From the NCBI RefSeq assembly GCF_021596505.1, contig NZ_PJIZ01000013.1, forward strand, positions 1 to 64,000: a stretch of DNA of 64,000 nucleotides. The letters are read 5' to 3'. The first letter of the stretch is position 1; each line of letters opens with the position of its first letter. The notes below the pieces were generated by a model that did not search any database, was not told where the DNA came from, and was given only the letters and a program-made list of their open reading frames with translations. This document shows positions 53,721 through 63,372 of this stretch, piece by piece. This stretch comes from Nostoc sp. CMAA1605. GTDB taxonomy: Bacteria; Cyanobacteriota; Cyanobacteriia; Cyanobacteriales; Nostocaceae. A program made the translations under genes and the position numbers.

Positions 53721-56390
53721 ATGAATCAGGGGTTTGCATCCAAAATTCAAAATCCAAAATCCAAAATAGGGATGAAATATTTCTCTTTTAGGCATAAATA
53801 CTCTATTCGGGACTACCGTCGATTTTGTGTTTTTATCCTTTGGACTTTGTTAGGAATAGTGTTAGCGGTTGTGTTAGGGGTAGGAATTTTGCCTGTTTCT
53901 CTACCCAAGTCTTTACCGTTAGCGATCGCCCATGCTCAAGTAGTGAGTGAGACTGCACAACAGGAGCAACAAGGGAGAGTTTACTATGAAACAGAAAGTT
54001 TTGCTCAAGCTATCCAGGTTTGGCAACAGGTGCTTCAGGTGTATCAATCGCGCCAAGATAGATTAAATCAGGCTAGGGTATTGAGCAACCTTGCATTGGC
54101 ATATCAAAAACTGGGACAATGGCCACAAGCGACTCAAGCAATTTCAGCAAGTTTGCAATTCGCTTCAGCCCAACAGGGTAAGTATTCGCAAGCAGAGTTA
54201 AAAGTCTTGGCGCAGGCTTTAAATACACAAGGCAGTCTACAGTTAGCGAAGGGAGATACACAAGCAGCACTTACCACCTGGGAAAAAGCCCATAGTAAAT
54301 ATACTCAAGCCCAAGATGAAAGGGGAGTGATTCGGACTCTGGTGAATCAAGCCCAAGCTTTGAAGGTTTTAGGATTACACCGTCAAGCCTTGTCAAGACT
54401 CAATCAAGCTCATGAAATCCTGCAAAAACAGCCGGAATCGTTAATTAAAGCGGCTGCATTACGCAATTTAGGTATTAACTTGCGGTTGGTGGGAAATGTA
54501 GTCCAAGCCAAGCAAGTTTTACAACAAAGTTTAGCGATCGCCCAAAAATTGCAATCTCCACTAGACATCAGTGCAGCTTTCATCGATTTGGGTAATGTAG
54601 CTCGTGTCCAGTCCGATTTACCCGCAGCTTTGCAATTATACACACAGGCGGCGGCGACTTCTCCTTCTCAATATCTGCAAGTCCGCGCCCAACTTAACCA
54701 ATTAAACGTTGCTATTGACACCAAACAATGGACATTAGCGCAGTCTTTACAGCAATCAATTCCAGCAAAATTGACGGCATTACCAAATAGTCGTCATACT
54801 ATTTACGCCCAGTTAAATTTTGCCCAAAGTCTAGTTCGTCTCCAGCAAGCCGATATTCCCGACACGCCAAATTTAGAGAAAATTGCTCAATTAGTTGCCA
54901 ACACAGTAGTTCAGGCGGAAAATTTAGGGGATAGATACGCCCAAGCCTATGCACGCGGTAAACTAGGTAGGCTGTATGAAAAAACACAGCAGTGGTCGAT
55001 AGCTGAAGATTTAACCCAGCAAGCCTTAGCCTTAGCTGAAACCATCAACGCACCGGAACTAGCTTATAGTTGGCAATGGCAATTAGGCAGAATATTGAGA
55101 AAACAAGGAGAGATAACTAAAGCGATCGCAGCTTATACTCAAGCTGTGAACACGCTGAAATCCCTGAGAAATGACTTAGTTGCAGTTGATCCTGATATTC
55201 AGTTTTCCTTTCAAGAAAGCGTCGAACCTGTTTATCGAGGACTAGTGAGTTTGTTGTTACAACCAAATCAACAATCTGACTCAGAAGCTTTAAATCAAGC
55301 CCGTCAACTCATGGAGTCCTTACAGGTAGCAGAATTAGAAGATTTCTTTCGGGAAGCTTGCTTGGATCTCAAACCCACACTAATCGATAAATTTGATAAT
55401 CAAGCCGCAATTGTTTATCCGATTATCTTAGCTGACCGATTAGAAATTGTTCTCAGTTTGCCACAAAAACCGCTACAGCACTATAGCATTCCTGTGCCGC
55501 AAACCGAACTAGAAACCACAGTAGAAAAACTGCGACAAATGCTAGTCATTCGTAGTAGAAAATCGTTTCTGCCATTGTCCAGAAAACTCTACGATTGGTT
55601 GATTCGTCCAGTAGAAAATGACCTAGAGACAAGTCAAACTAAAACATTAGTCTTTGTTTTAGATGGTGTGTTGCGGAATATTCCCATGAATAGCCTCAAC
55701 GATGGACAGAAATACTTATTAGAAAAATATGCGATCGCCTTAACACCAGGATTACAATTACTCCCTTCCTTAAAACTACAACAGGAAAAAGTGCAGGTAC
55801 TGGGCGCAGGCTTAACTGAAGCTAGACAAGGTTTTTCTGCCCTAGATTATGTTGCCCAAGAGATGAAAATGATTAAGTCAAAAATCTCTAGTCAAGTGCT
55901 ACTCAATCAAGAATTTACCCTCAAAAATCTCCGAAATAAAATTCAAGACGACTTTTTCCCGATAGTTCATATCGCTACACATGGAAAATTTAGTTCCAGA
56001 GCTATAGACACATTTATTTTAGCTTGGAATGAAAAAATCAAAATTGATGACTTAGATAATCTTTTACAAGCACCAGGGAAAAAACCACAAAAAGCCGTAG
56101 AACTTTTAGTATTAAGTGCGTGTGAAACCGCCACAGGAGACAAGCGGGCTGCTTTGGGATTGGCAGGAATTGCCGTGAGAACTGGAGTTAGGAGTACATT
56201 AGCCACACTATGGTCTGTAAATGATGAAGCTACCGCCGAGTTAATGGGTTTATTTTATAAGGAATTAACTAACACAAAGCAATCTAAAGCTGAAGCTTTA
56301 CGTCAAGCTCAATTAACTCTTTTAAAAAATCCCAAATATGAGCATCCTGTCTATTGGTCGCCCTATATTTTAGTAGGAAATTGGCTATAA
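53721..56390 (+). CDS. TPR-CHAT domain protein (intact; likely start at 53772)
   Basis: TPR repeats then CHAT domain with HIATHGKF and LLVLSACETATGDKRAALGLAGIAVRTGVRSTLATLWSVND. Confidence 0.92.
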   Translation: MNQGFASKIQNPKSKIGMKYFSFRHKYSIRDYRRFCVFILWTLLGIVLAVVLGVGILPVSLPKSLPLAIAHAQVVSETAQQEQQGRVYYETESFAQAIQVWQQVLQVYQSRQDRLNQARVLSNLALAYQKLGQWPQATQAISASLQFASAQQGKYSQAELKVLAQALNTQGSLQLAKGDTQAALTTWEKAHSKYTQAQDERGVIRTLVNQAQALKVLGLHRQALSRLNQAHEILQKQPESLIKAAALRNLGINLRLVGNVVQAKQVLQQSLAIAQKLQSPLDISAAFIDLGNVARVQSDLPAALQLYTQAAATSPSQYLQVRAQLNQLNVAIDTKQWTLAQSLQQSIPAKLTALPNSRHTIYAQLNFAQSLVRLQQADIPDTPNLEKIAQLVANTVVQAENLGDRYAQAYARGKLGRLYEKTQQWSIAEDLTQQALALAETINAPELAYSWQWQLGRILRKQGEITKAIAAYTQAVNTLKSLRNDLVAVDPDIQFSFQESVEPVYRGLVSLLLQPNQQSDSEALNQARQLMESLQVAELEDFFREACLDLKPTLIDKFDNQAAIVYPIILADRLEIVLSLPQKPLQHYSIPVPQTELETTVEKLRQMLVIRSRKSFLPLSRKLYDWLIRPVENDLETSQTKTLVFVLDGVLRNIPMNSLNDGQKYLLEKYAIALTPGLQLLPSLKLQQEKVQVLGAGLTEARQGFSALDYVAQEMKMIKSKISSQVLLNQEFTLKNLRNKIQDDFFPIVHIATHGKFSSRAIDTFILAWNEKIKIDDLDNLLQAPGKKPQKAVELLVLSACETATGDKRAALGLAGIAVRTGVRSTLATLWSVNDEATAELMGLFYKELTNTKQSKAEALRQAQLTLLKNPKYEHPVYWSPYILVGNWL

Positions 56391-56530
56391 TAACGCGATG
56401 TGCAACTTATTTGTGAAACCACTCTCCAAACCTCTCCCCTGCAAGGAGAGAGGCTTTAAATCTTGCTCCCCTTCCCTACAAGGTAAGGGGTTGGGGGTTA
56501 GGTTTAAGAGAAAGTTGCACACGGCGTTAT
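56390..56530. mobile_element. MITE-like element with ~19-bp terminal inverted repeats
   Basis: ATAACGCGATGTGCAACTT at left; right end aagttgcacacggcgttat (reverse complement ATAACGCCGTGTGCAACTT). Confidence 0.7.
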
Positions 56531-56632
56531 AATACTATTTATATGTAAAGCTGCGCTAAATATTCACTTTTTCAACGCCCAAGTACACAGAGATTTTCTG
56601 ATAATAAAACAAACTCCACTAGTAAAATTCAA

Positions 56633-57226
56633 ATGGCAACTGTCACCCTCAACGTTCCACCAGCCGTAGGTCTTACAGATGAGCAGTTTTATCAACTGTG
56701 CATAGCCAACGATAAATGGCGGATAGAATTGACCGCACAAGGAGAGTTAATTATTATGCCCCCAACTGGCGGCGAAAGCGGCATCAGAAATTCAGATTTA
56801 AATCTAGAACTAGGATTATGGAATCGTCAAGCAAAACTAGGAAAAGTCTTTGACTCCTCAACAGAATTTCGCCTACCCAATGGGGCTTTTCGTTCACCGG
56901 ATGTAGCGTGGGTAAAAAAAGAACGTTGGGAAGCATTAACGGCTGAACAAAGACGACGCTTTCCGCCACTCTCGCCAGATTTTGTTATTGAACTGCGTTC
57001 TGAAACCGATTCCTTAAAAAAATTAAGGGCGAAAATGCAGGAATATCGAGATCATGGGGTGCGTCTCGGTTGGTTAATTGACCCTCAAACACCTTTAGTA
57101 GAAATTTATCGTCCAGGTTTGGAAGTAGAAACCCTTAATTTCTCCATAGACCAACCACCACAACTTTCAGGAGAAGATGTATTACCAGGATTTGTCCTAG
57201 ATTTAAGCCTCATCCTCAACCCGTAA
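56633..57226 (+). CDS. Uma2 family endonuclease-like protein
   Basis: LTDEQFYQLCIANDKWRIELTAQGELIIMPPTGGESGIRNSDL...SPDVAWV...PPLSPDFVIELRSETDSLKKLRAKMQEYRDHGVRLGWLIDP. Confidence 0.93.
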   Translation: MATVTLNVPPAVGLTDEQFYQLCIANDKWRIELTAQGELIIMPPTGGESGIRNSDLNLELGLWNRQAKLGKVFDSSTEFRLPNGAFRSPDVAWVKKERWEALTAEQRRRFPPLSPDFVIELRSETDSLKKLRAKMQEYRDHGVRLGWLIDPQTPLVEIYRPGLEVETLNFSIDQPPQLSGEDVLPGFVLDLSLILNP

Positions 57227-57270
57227 AAAAACTTTGAGGCAACCGAACCGTGTTGCGTGGAGATTGAAAC

Positions 57271-57338
57271 CCCCACACCCTTACACCCTTACACCCTTAC
57301 ACCCTTACACCCCTACACCCCTACACCCCTACACCCCT
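57271..57338. repeat. 8-bp tandem repeat ACACCCTT / ACACCCCT
   Basis: cacccttacacccttacacccttacacccctacacccctacacccct. Confidence 0.85.
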
Positions 57339-57415
57339 AATAAAACCCAATTCCCCATGCCCAATTTTAAATCCCTATCTATCATGGAACAAAGCCTGTA
57401 AATTAAAATCAAGCA

Positions 57416-58597
57416 ATGCTGACCCTGATTAAAGATTTAGCCACAAAACTAGCACCCCGCCTCATCGAGATTCGTCGTCACATTCACTCTCATCCAGAAC
57501 TTAGCGGTCAAGAATATCAAACTGCGGCGTTTGTGGCCGGTGTCTTATCGTCCAGTGGTCTGCGTGTACAGGAGGGAGTTGGTAAAACTGGTGTGGTGGG
57601 AGAACTACACGGTAGCAGTCAAGATCAGCCATTCCTGGCGATTCGTACTGATATGGATGCTTTACCCATTCAAGAATCTACCGCCTTGGAATATGCTTCC
57701 CGCAAAGAAGGAGTGATGCACGCTTGTGGACATGATGTGCATACAACAGTGGGTTTGGGAACAGCAATGGTACTTTCCCAGATGGCGGAGGAGTTAGGCG
57801 GAAATGTGCGGTTTTTATTTCAGCCTGCGGAGGAAATCGCCCAAGGCGCGAGTTGGATGATTGAAGATGGAGTAATGAAAAATGTTGCGGCTATCTTAGG
57901 GGTTCATGTTTTCCCTTCTATTTCGGCTGGTTCAATTGGTGTACGTTATGGGGCATTGACGGCGGCGGCGGATGATTTAGAAATTATCATTATGGGCGAA
58001 TCTGGTCATGGTGCGCGTCCCCATGAAGCGATTGACGCAATTTGGATTGCTGCACAGGTGATTACCGCTTTGCAACAAGCCATCAGCCGCACTCAAAACC
58101 CTTTGCGTCCGGTGGTGTTGAGTATTGGAAAGATTAACGGCGGTCGAGCGTCTAATGTGATTGCTGATAAAGTCCAGTTATTAGGAACAGTGCGATCGCT
58201 CCACCCAGAAACCCGCGCTCAACTCCCCAACTGGATTGAAAAAATTGTCGCTAATGTTTGTCATTCCTATGGTGCAGGTTATCAAGTGAATTATCACCAA
58301 GGTGTACCAGGTGTAAATAATGACTATGCACTCACACAACTATTTCAGTCAGCCGGAGAAGAAGCTTGGGGAAGCGATCGCGTCCAAGTTTTACCAGAAC
58401 CCTCTCTAGGTGCAGAAGATTTTTCCGTATATTTAGAACACGTTCCTGGGGCAATGTTTCGCTTAGGTGTAGGCTATTCAGACCGAATTATCAACCATCC
58501 CTTACATCATCCTGAATTTGAAGTCAATGAATCTGCTATTGTGACAGGAGTAATTACAATGGCTTACGCCGCGTGTAAGTATTTTCAACCAAGATAA
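57416..58597 (+). CDS. M20 family metallopeptidase / amidohydrolase
   Basis: RRHIHSHPELSGQEYQTAAFV; IRTDMDALPIQE; MHACGHDVHTTVGLGTAM; SLGAEDFSVYLEHVPGAMFRLG. Confidence 0.93.
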   Translation: MLTLIKDLATKLAPRLIEIRRHIHSHPELSGQEYQTAAFVAGVLSSSGLRVQEGVGKTGVVGELHGSSQDQPFLAIRTDMDALPIQESTALEYASRKEGVMHACGHDVHTTVGLGTAMVLSQMAEELGGNVRFLFQPAEEIAQGASWMIEDGVMKNVAAILGVHVFPSISAGSIGVRYGALTAAADDLEIIIMGESGHGARPHEAIDAIWIAAQVITALQQAISRTQNPLRPVVLSIGKINGGRASNVIADKVQLLGTVRSLHPETRAQLPNWIEKIVANVCHSYGAGYQVNYHQGVPGVNNDYALTQLFQSAGEEAWGSDRVQVLPEPSLGAEDFSVYLEHVPGAMFRLGVGYSDRIINHPLHHPEFEVNESAIVTGVITMAYAACKYFQPR

Positions 58598-58625
58598 ATC
58601 TTCAACTTACTGACGGAGATGATTC

Positions 58626-59405
58626 ATGCAGGTTCTTGAATTTCCCAGTGTCGCAGTTATAGCCGGAGAAAACGCTGTGGCTGTGACTCAACTTCCTCCT
58701 GTATGGCAAGATATTGCTCAGGGTACTGTTAAAACTGGACTGTGTAACCCACAAATCTATGTAGAGATGGCACAGTTATTTTTATACAAGTTAGAACAGG
58801 GTGATGTTGACTTATTTAACGAACGTCCAGAACTCACCCACCTGAAGCCATCATTTTGTCAATTATTTGGGCAATTAGCACGAGAAACCTTAGAATTCTA
58901 TGGTCATGATTTCATGACTTGTAACTATCCCAATTTTGCAGAAATTTTGCGAGAGTTGGAGAGTTACGGGTCTGACTATGCAGATGAAATCAAAGTGGCG
59001 AAAATTGGCTTAGAACTGTTCGATGAATTTGGTTATGAATTGCCAGCCAGCTTTTATCATGTGCATTTAGCACCAATTTATCGAGATCATGTGTTTGAAG
59101 AACGCGCCTTAAGATTTGACAAGCGAGACATTGAACACAAGCGTCCCTGGGATGCCATGCTTCATGCGTGTAAAGTATTTGCTATGCAAATGAAGGTGCA
59201 GAGTATCGCTTCCAAATATGGCTTTACTTATCAGCATGGTTGCGGTTGTAACTCCCACCTCTCAGCAATTGACTTATCACAGGGCAAATTTGAGTATGAA
59301 TTAAGTCCAGAAAAACGCGATCGCTGGATTCGCAGTTTCATCTGGACAGCTTGGTATGAGTATGCTTTCTTTGCGATCGTGCCGAATACTAGTTATTTGG
59401 TTTGA
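58626..59405 (+). CDS. Conserved hypothetical protein
   Basis: 259-aa ORF with good start context and typical codon usage; no recognised domain. Confidence 0.65.
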   Translation: MQVLEFPSVAVIAGENAVAVTQLPPVWQDIAQGTVKTGLCNPQIYVEMAQLFLYKLEQGDVDLFNERPELTHLKPSFCQLFGQLARETLEFYGHDFMTCNYPNFAEILRELESYGSDYADEIKVAKIGLELFDEFGYELPASFYHVHLAPIYRDHVFEERALRFDKRDIEHKRPWDAMLHACKVFAMQMKVQSIASKYGFTYQHGCGCNSHLSAIDLSQGKFEYELSPEKRDRWIRSFIWTAWYEYAFFAIVPNTSYLV

Positions 59406-59542
59406 TTTGGGGACTGGGGATTGGGGATTGGGGATTGGAAGGTAGACAAGGTAGAATTCATGTCTCAACTCATCACCCACTACCCAGCACTCAGCACTCA
59501 CCACTCAGCACTCATCACTCATTACTCAGCACTTCATCACTC

Positions 59543-60508
59543 TCAAGGTTTACGGATGAAGATTTGCGTGATGTAAACTTCACCCTTGCTATTAACTGCG
59601 ACACCAATACCTGTCAGGTTGTAATTACCTTTAATGTTGTTGAGATGTCCAGAACTTCTCAGCCAACCTTGAACAGCTTGGGTTGCAGGATCACTATAAC
59701 CGCGATTTGTCGCCACATTTTCCGCCGCCGCTTGGTAAGAACTCACCGACGCTTGGACTCGTTGACTAAAACCAGTATGACCAAATGGGACAGTACCATT
59801 AGCCATGTTTCGACTATGAATTCTGGCTTGATTATCTATAGACGAATTTCGCGTTAAGGCTGGTAAACTCAGAGAAGCACGGTATTGATTAATTTGCCGA
59901 TGCACAGATGCTTCTACATCTGCGGTCTTGATTGTAGAAGTTGTTGGTTGGGGATTAGTGGGTGTAGAAGTTTGACTAGATGACAGCACAAATATTTGTG
60001 TGATGTAAACTTCACCCTTGCTATTAACTGCAACACCAATACCTGTGAGGTTGTAATTACCTTTAATGTTGTTGAGATGTCCAGAACTTGTTAGCCAACC
60101 TTGAACAGATTGGGTAGCAGGATCACTATATCCCCGATTTGTCGCCACATTTTCCGCCGCCGCTTGGTAAGAAATACCTATCGCCTGGACTCGTTGATTA
60201 AAACCAGAATGACCAAATGCAGCTTGAGCATCAGCCATCCTCTGACTATGAATCCTGGCTTGACTATCTATAGACTCATTCCGCGTTAACGCCGGTAAAC
60301 CCAAAGAAGCGCGGTACTGATTAATTTGGCGATGCACAGATGCTTCTACAGCTGCGGTGTCAATTGTAGATTGTGCTATGTGACGACTTTGAACAGATTT
60401 GGGCAAAGATTGTGGTGTGTAAGTGTGAGCCGGTGCAGCAATTGCCACTACTCCACCCGACACAATCAACGTGCCTAAAACAAAGTTGTGAATTTTCGTG
60501 CGAATCAT
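59543..60508 (-). CDS. Secreted protein with two tandem CAP domains
   Basis: Signal peptide; two near-identical blocks VEASVHRQINQYRASL.LPALTRN...AAENVATNRGYSDPATQ.VQGWL.SSGHLNNIKGNYNLTGIGVAVNSKGEVYITQIF. Confidence 0.92.
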   Translation of the reverse strand: MIRTKIHNFVLGTLIVSGGVVAIAAPAHTYTPQSLPKSVQSRHIAQSTIDTAAVEASVHRQINQYRASLGLPALTRNESIDSQARIHSQRMADAQAAFGHSGFNQRVQAIGISYQAAAENVATNRGYSDPATQSVQGWLTSSGHLNNIKGNYNLTGIGVAVNSKGEVYITQIFVLSSSQTSTPTNPQPTTSTIKTADVEASVHRQINQYRASLSLPALTRNSSIDNQARIHSRNMANGTVPFGHTGFSQRVQASVSSYQAAAENVATNRGYSDPATQAVQGWLRSSGHLNNIKGNYNLTGIGVAVNSKGEVYITQIFIRKP

Positions 60509-60954
60509 TAATAGGGTGTCTGAAAGACTGAAAGGGAACTTTCAGTACATCTAACCAGACTCATCTTTTTTAGACAAATAAGTCTTTGAGTAGTTTTATG
60601 GTGTAAAAGCTCACATTAATTAGTAAAACAGATTATCAAGCTTGAAATTAGCGATTTTTCAAATATTTGCCATCAAATTTTTCGGATTACAAGCAGCATA
60701 GGCGGTAGATGAAAATGCGATCGCCTATCACCGAAGAGTCAGAGGGGAAGAAAGCAGGGAGCAGGGGTAACAAGCCCTTCTCCTGGAACGCGGAGCATAG
60801 GTAGCAGTGGAGAGTTTCCTTCCTACGCGAATGTTTTCAGGAATCAAATCTAATTCCCACATATTAAGTTCAGTATATTTTAGAATACAACTGCAACAAA
60901 CACTCGACAATTGAAAATCCCTATCTTATCATTAGTTTATTAGCTTGATGTTTG

Positions 60955-61151
60955 GCAAGTCGAAGCGGGGTCAAAAACCCTGGGGATTCGTCAAAATCGC
61001 CAGAACCTTGACAACATAATAATTACAGCGTTTCAATAATTCGGGAAGTTGCAAATTAATCGCAATAAGGTGGGCTGGAATCGACCTGATTTTGCGACTC
61101 GTCAAAATGCTTCCCAGGAAGCTTGCTCTATATAAGTTTCAGTACCGAGCA
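60955..61151 (+). promoter_or_regulatory. Putative CRISPR leader
   Basis: Non-coding sequence immediately upstream of the first repeat; repeated TCGTCAAAAT motifs; TATAAG box ~16 nt before the first repeat; degenerate repeat lies at the other end. Confidence 0.6.
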
Positions 61152-63050
61152 GTTTCCATTAACCTTTTCCCCGCAAGGGGACTGAAACTTCGACATCGTG
61201 CTGTTAAAAATCCCAGAGTTGAGGGTGTTTCCATTAACCTTTTCCCCGCAAGGGGACTGAAACCCAGTCGAATAACTTCACTTTTCATTGGGTAAGGCGT
61301 ACGTTTCCATTAACCTTTTCCCCGCAAGGGGACTGAAACCTTTCAAAAATTCGGCGGTAGCGTCCCATTCTTGACGGTTTCCATTAACCTTTTCCCCGCA
61401 AGGGGACTGAAACCCACTATCGATTAGTGGTTAAAGATGATAATTCCTGTTTCCATTAACCTTTTCCCCGCAAGGGGACTGAAACTTGCAAAGTCTTGCC
61501 GTCGCTCATTAAATTTTCTAGTTTCCATTAACCTTTTCCCCGCAAGGGGACTGAAACAATGCGGTTTGGGCATCTCCCAAGGTGGCATCGGGTGTAAAGT
61601 TTCCATTAACCTTTTCCCCGCAAGGGGACTGAAACACTTGGCTTATAGCCTAGTCATCCTTGGGTTTTTTACGTTTGTTTCCATTAACCTTTTCCCCGCA
61701 AGGGGACTGAAACGCACTCTCACCTTTAATTGTTTTTCCTTGCAAGATGCAGAAGGTTTCCATTAACCTTTTCCCCGCAAGGGGACTGAAACTAATCACG
61801 TTTCACCTCAACATCGAAGCGATCGCAGTTTCCATTAACCTTTTCCCCGCAAGGGGACTGAAACGTGTATTGGTCATCGATAAGTAGGTTGCTGTGGTCA
61901 ATGGTTTCCATTAACCTTTTCCCCGCAAGGGGACTGAAACAACAGGTGAGAGTCAGTAAGATTTATTCCTCAGTTAGTTTCCATTAACCTTTTCCCCGCA
62001 AGGGGACTGAAACCTTTTAGCAAGAAAGGTAGAGGGCAGGAGGCAGAAGGCGTTTCCATTAACCTTTTCCCCGCAAGGGGACTGAAACGCCATATTTCTC
62101 CTAGTTTGTTACCATCCAAGCTTGTTTCCATTAACCTTTTCCCCGCAAGGGGACTGAAACATTTACCACTGCTATCTTTTACTTTAATTTGAGTTTCCAT
62201 TAACCTTTTCCCCGCAAGGGGACTGAAACAAGAAACTTGGAACTGGTACATAGAAACAATTCACCGTTTCCATTAACCTTTTCCCCGCAAGGGGACTGAA
62301 ACTCGAAAATTGTGGTGAAAGCTTGGACGAACTATTGGGGGTTTCCATTAACCTTTTCCCCGCAAGGGGACTGAAACGTTCGCTTGTTCTTGATTGGTAA
62401 TCCTCTAGTAATTCTCGGTTTCCATTAACCTTTTCCCCGCAAGGGGACTGAAACCCATCACAGTTAGGCTTGAACCTTCTGGGCGATGGTTGTTTCCATT
62501 AACCTTTTCCCCGCAAGGGGACTGAAACGTCATTTGTTTACTCCGTAGTTTTTATGTGCGGATTGTTTCCATTAACCTTTTCCCCGCAAGGGGACTGAAA
62601 CCCCCCATTAACAGCCTCCACGTTTGACTCATCCGCTAAGTTTCCATTAACCTTTTCCCCGCAAGGGGACTGAAACATCGCTTTATCAGTTTTCCCCTTA
62701 GCTTTCAAGTTACGTTTCCATTAACCTTTTCCCCGCAAGGGGACTGAAACGCTTCATCGTTTAAAATCCCAATCAGTTCTAAATCCAAGGTTTCCATTAA
62801 CCTTTTCCCCGCAAGGGGACTGAAACAAGACAATGACATCGAGGCAATTAAATTTATGCAGGTTTCCATTAACCTTTTCCCCGCAAGGGGACTGAAACTG
62901 CCCTTTGATTGGGGGAGGGGCAAATTTTTGCTTTAGGTTTCCATTAACCTTTTCCCCGCAAGGGGACTGAAACGCGTGCGTCCGTGCCGTTGGTGCTGGT
63001 GGTGGGTTGTGGGTGTTTCCATCAACCTTTCCCCATAAGGGGACTAAAAC
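61152..63050 (+). CRISPR. CRISPR array: 26 repeats (last degenerate), 25 spacers of 32-42 bp
   Basis: 37-bp repeat GTTTCCATTAACCTTTTCCCCGCAAGGGGACTGAAAC repeated exactly 25 times; terminal 36-bp variant GTTTCCATCAACCTTTCCCCATAAGGGGACTAAAAC at 63015-63050. Confidence 0.98.
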
Positions 63051-63230
63051 TCAAACTTAACATTTGCTTGAACTAAGTTAGATTCATTTAAGCTGAACAA
63101 AAGCAGGGCTAAAGCCCTTACTACAAACGCATCGGTTCAGAAAAATGAATGACGATTAACTGACCACCCAAGGGAGATGAAGCACAGAAGTAAACTGCAA
63201 ATAAGAATCTTCGCTTGAAAATGACACTTT

Positions 63231-63291
63231 AGACTATTGACTAATGACTGTTGACTAATGACTAATGACTAATGACTAATGACTAATGACT
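63231..63291. repeat. STRR heptamer GACTAAT
   Basis: gactattgactaatgactgttgactaatgactaatgactaatgac. Confidence 0.85.
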
Positions 63292-63372
63292 AAGAGAAAA
63301 TGTCAAAATGAAATGTGTTTTGCCATCGCCACTTGATACAGTGAGCATTTGAGATAAATAAACTGGTAATTT

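Noticed and set aside
56633-57226. Uma2 protein as a defence nuclease
   Set aside because: Uma2 genes are very abundant in cyanobacteria, and no defence-gene context is seen here.
59402-60289. Plus-strand ORFs 59402-59857 and 60101-60289
   Set aside because: Antisense to the CAP gene; their mutual similarity reflects its internal duplication.
61092-61766. ORFs with repeated VSINLFPARGLK
   Set aside because: Translation of CRISPR repeats, not protein coding; same for the minus-strand FSPLAGKRLMET ORFs at 61424-61606, 61970-62251 and 62705-62923.
53721-63050. Link between the TPR-CHAT protease and the CRISPR array (Craspase-like)
   Set aside because: TPR-CHAT genes are common in cyanobacteria without CRISPR. 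This one lies ~5 kb away next to DUF928, and no gRAMP or other Cas gene is present.
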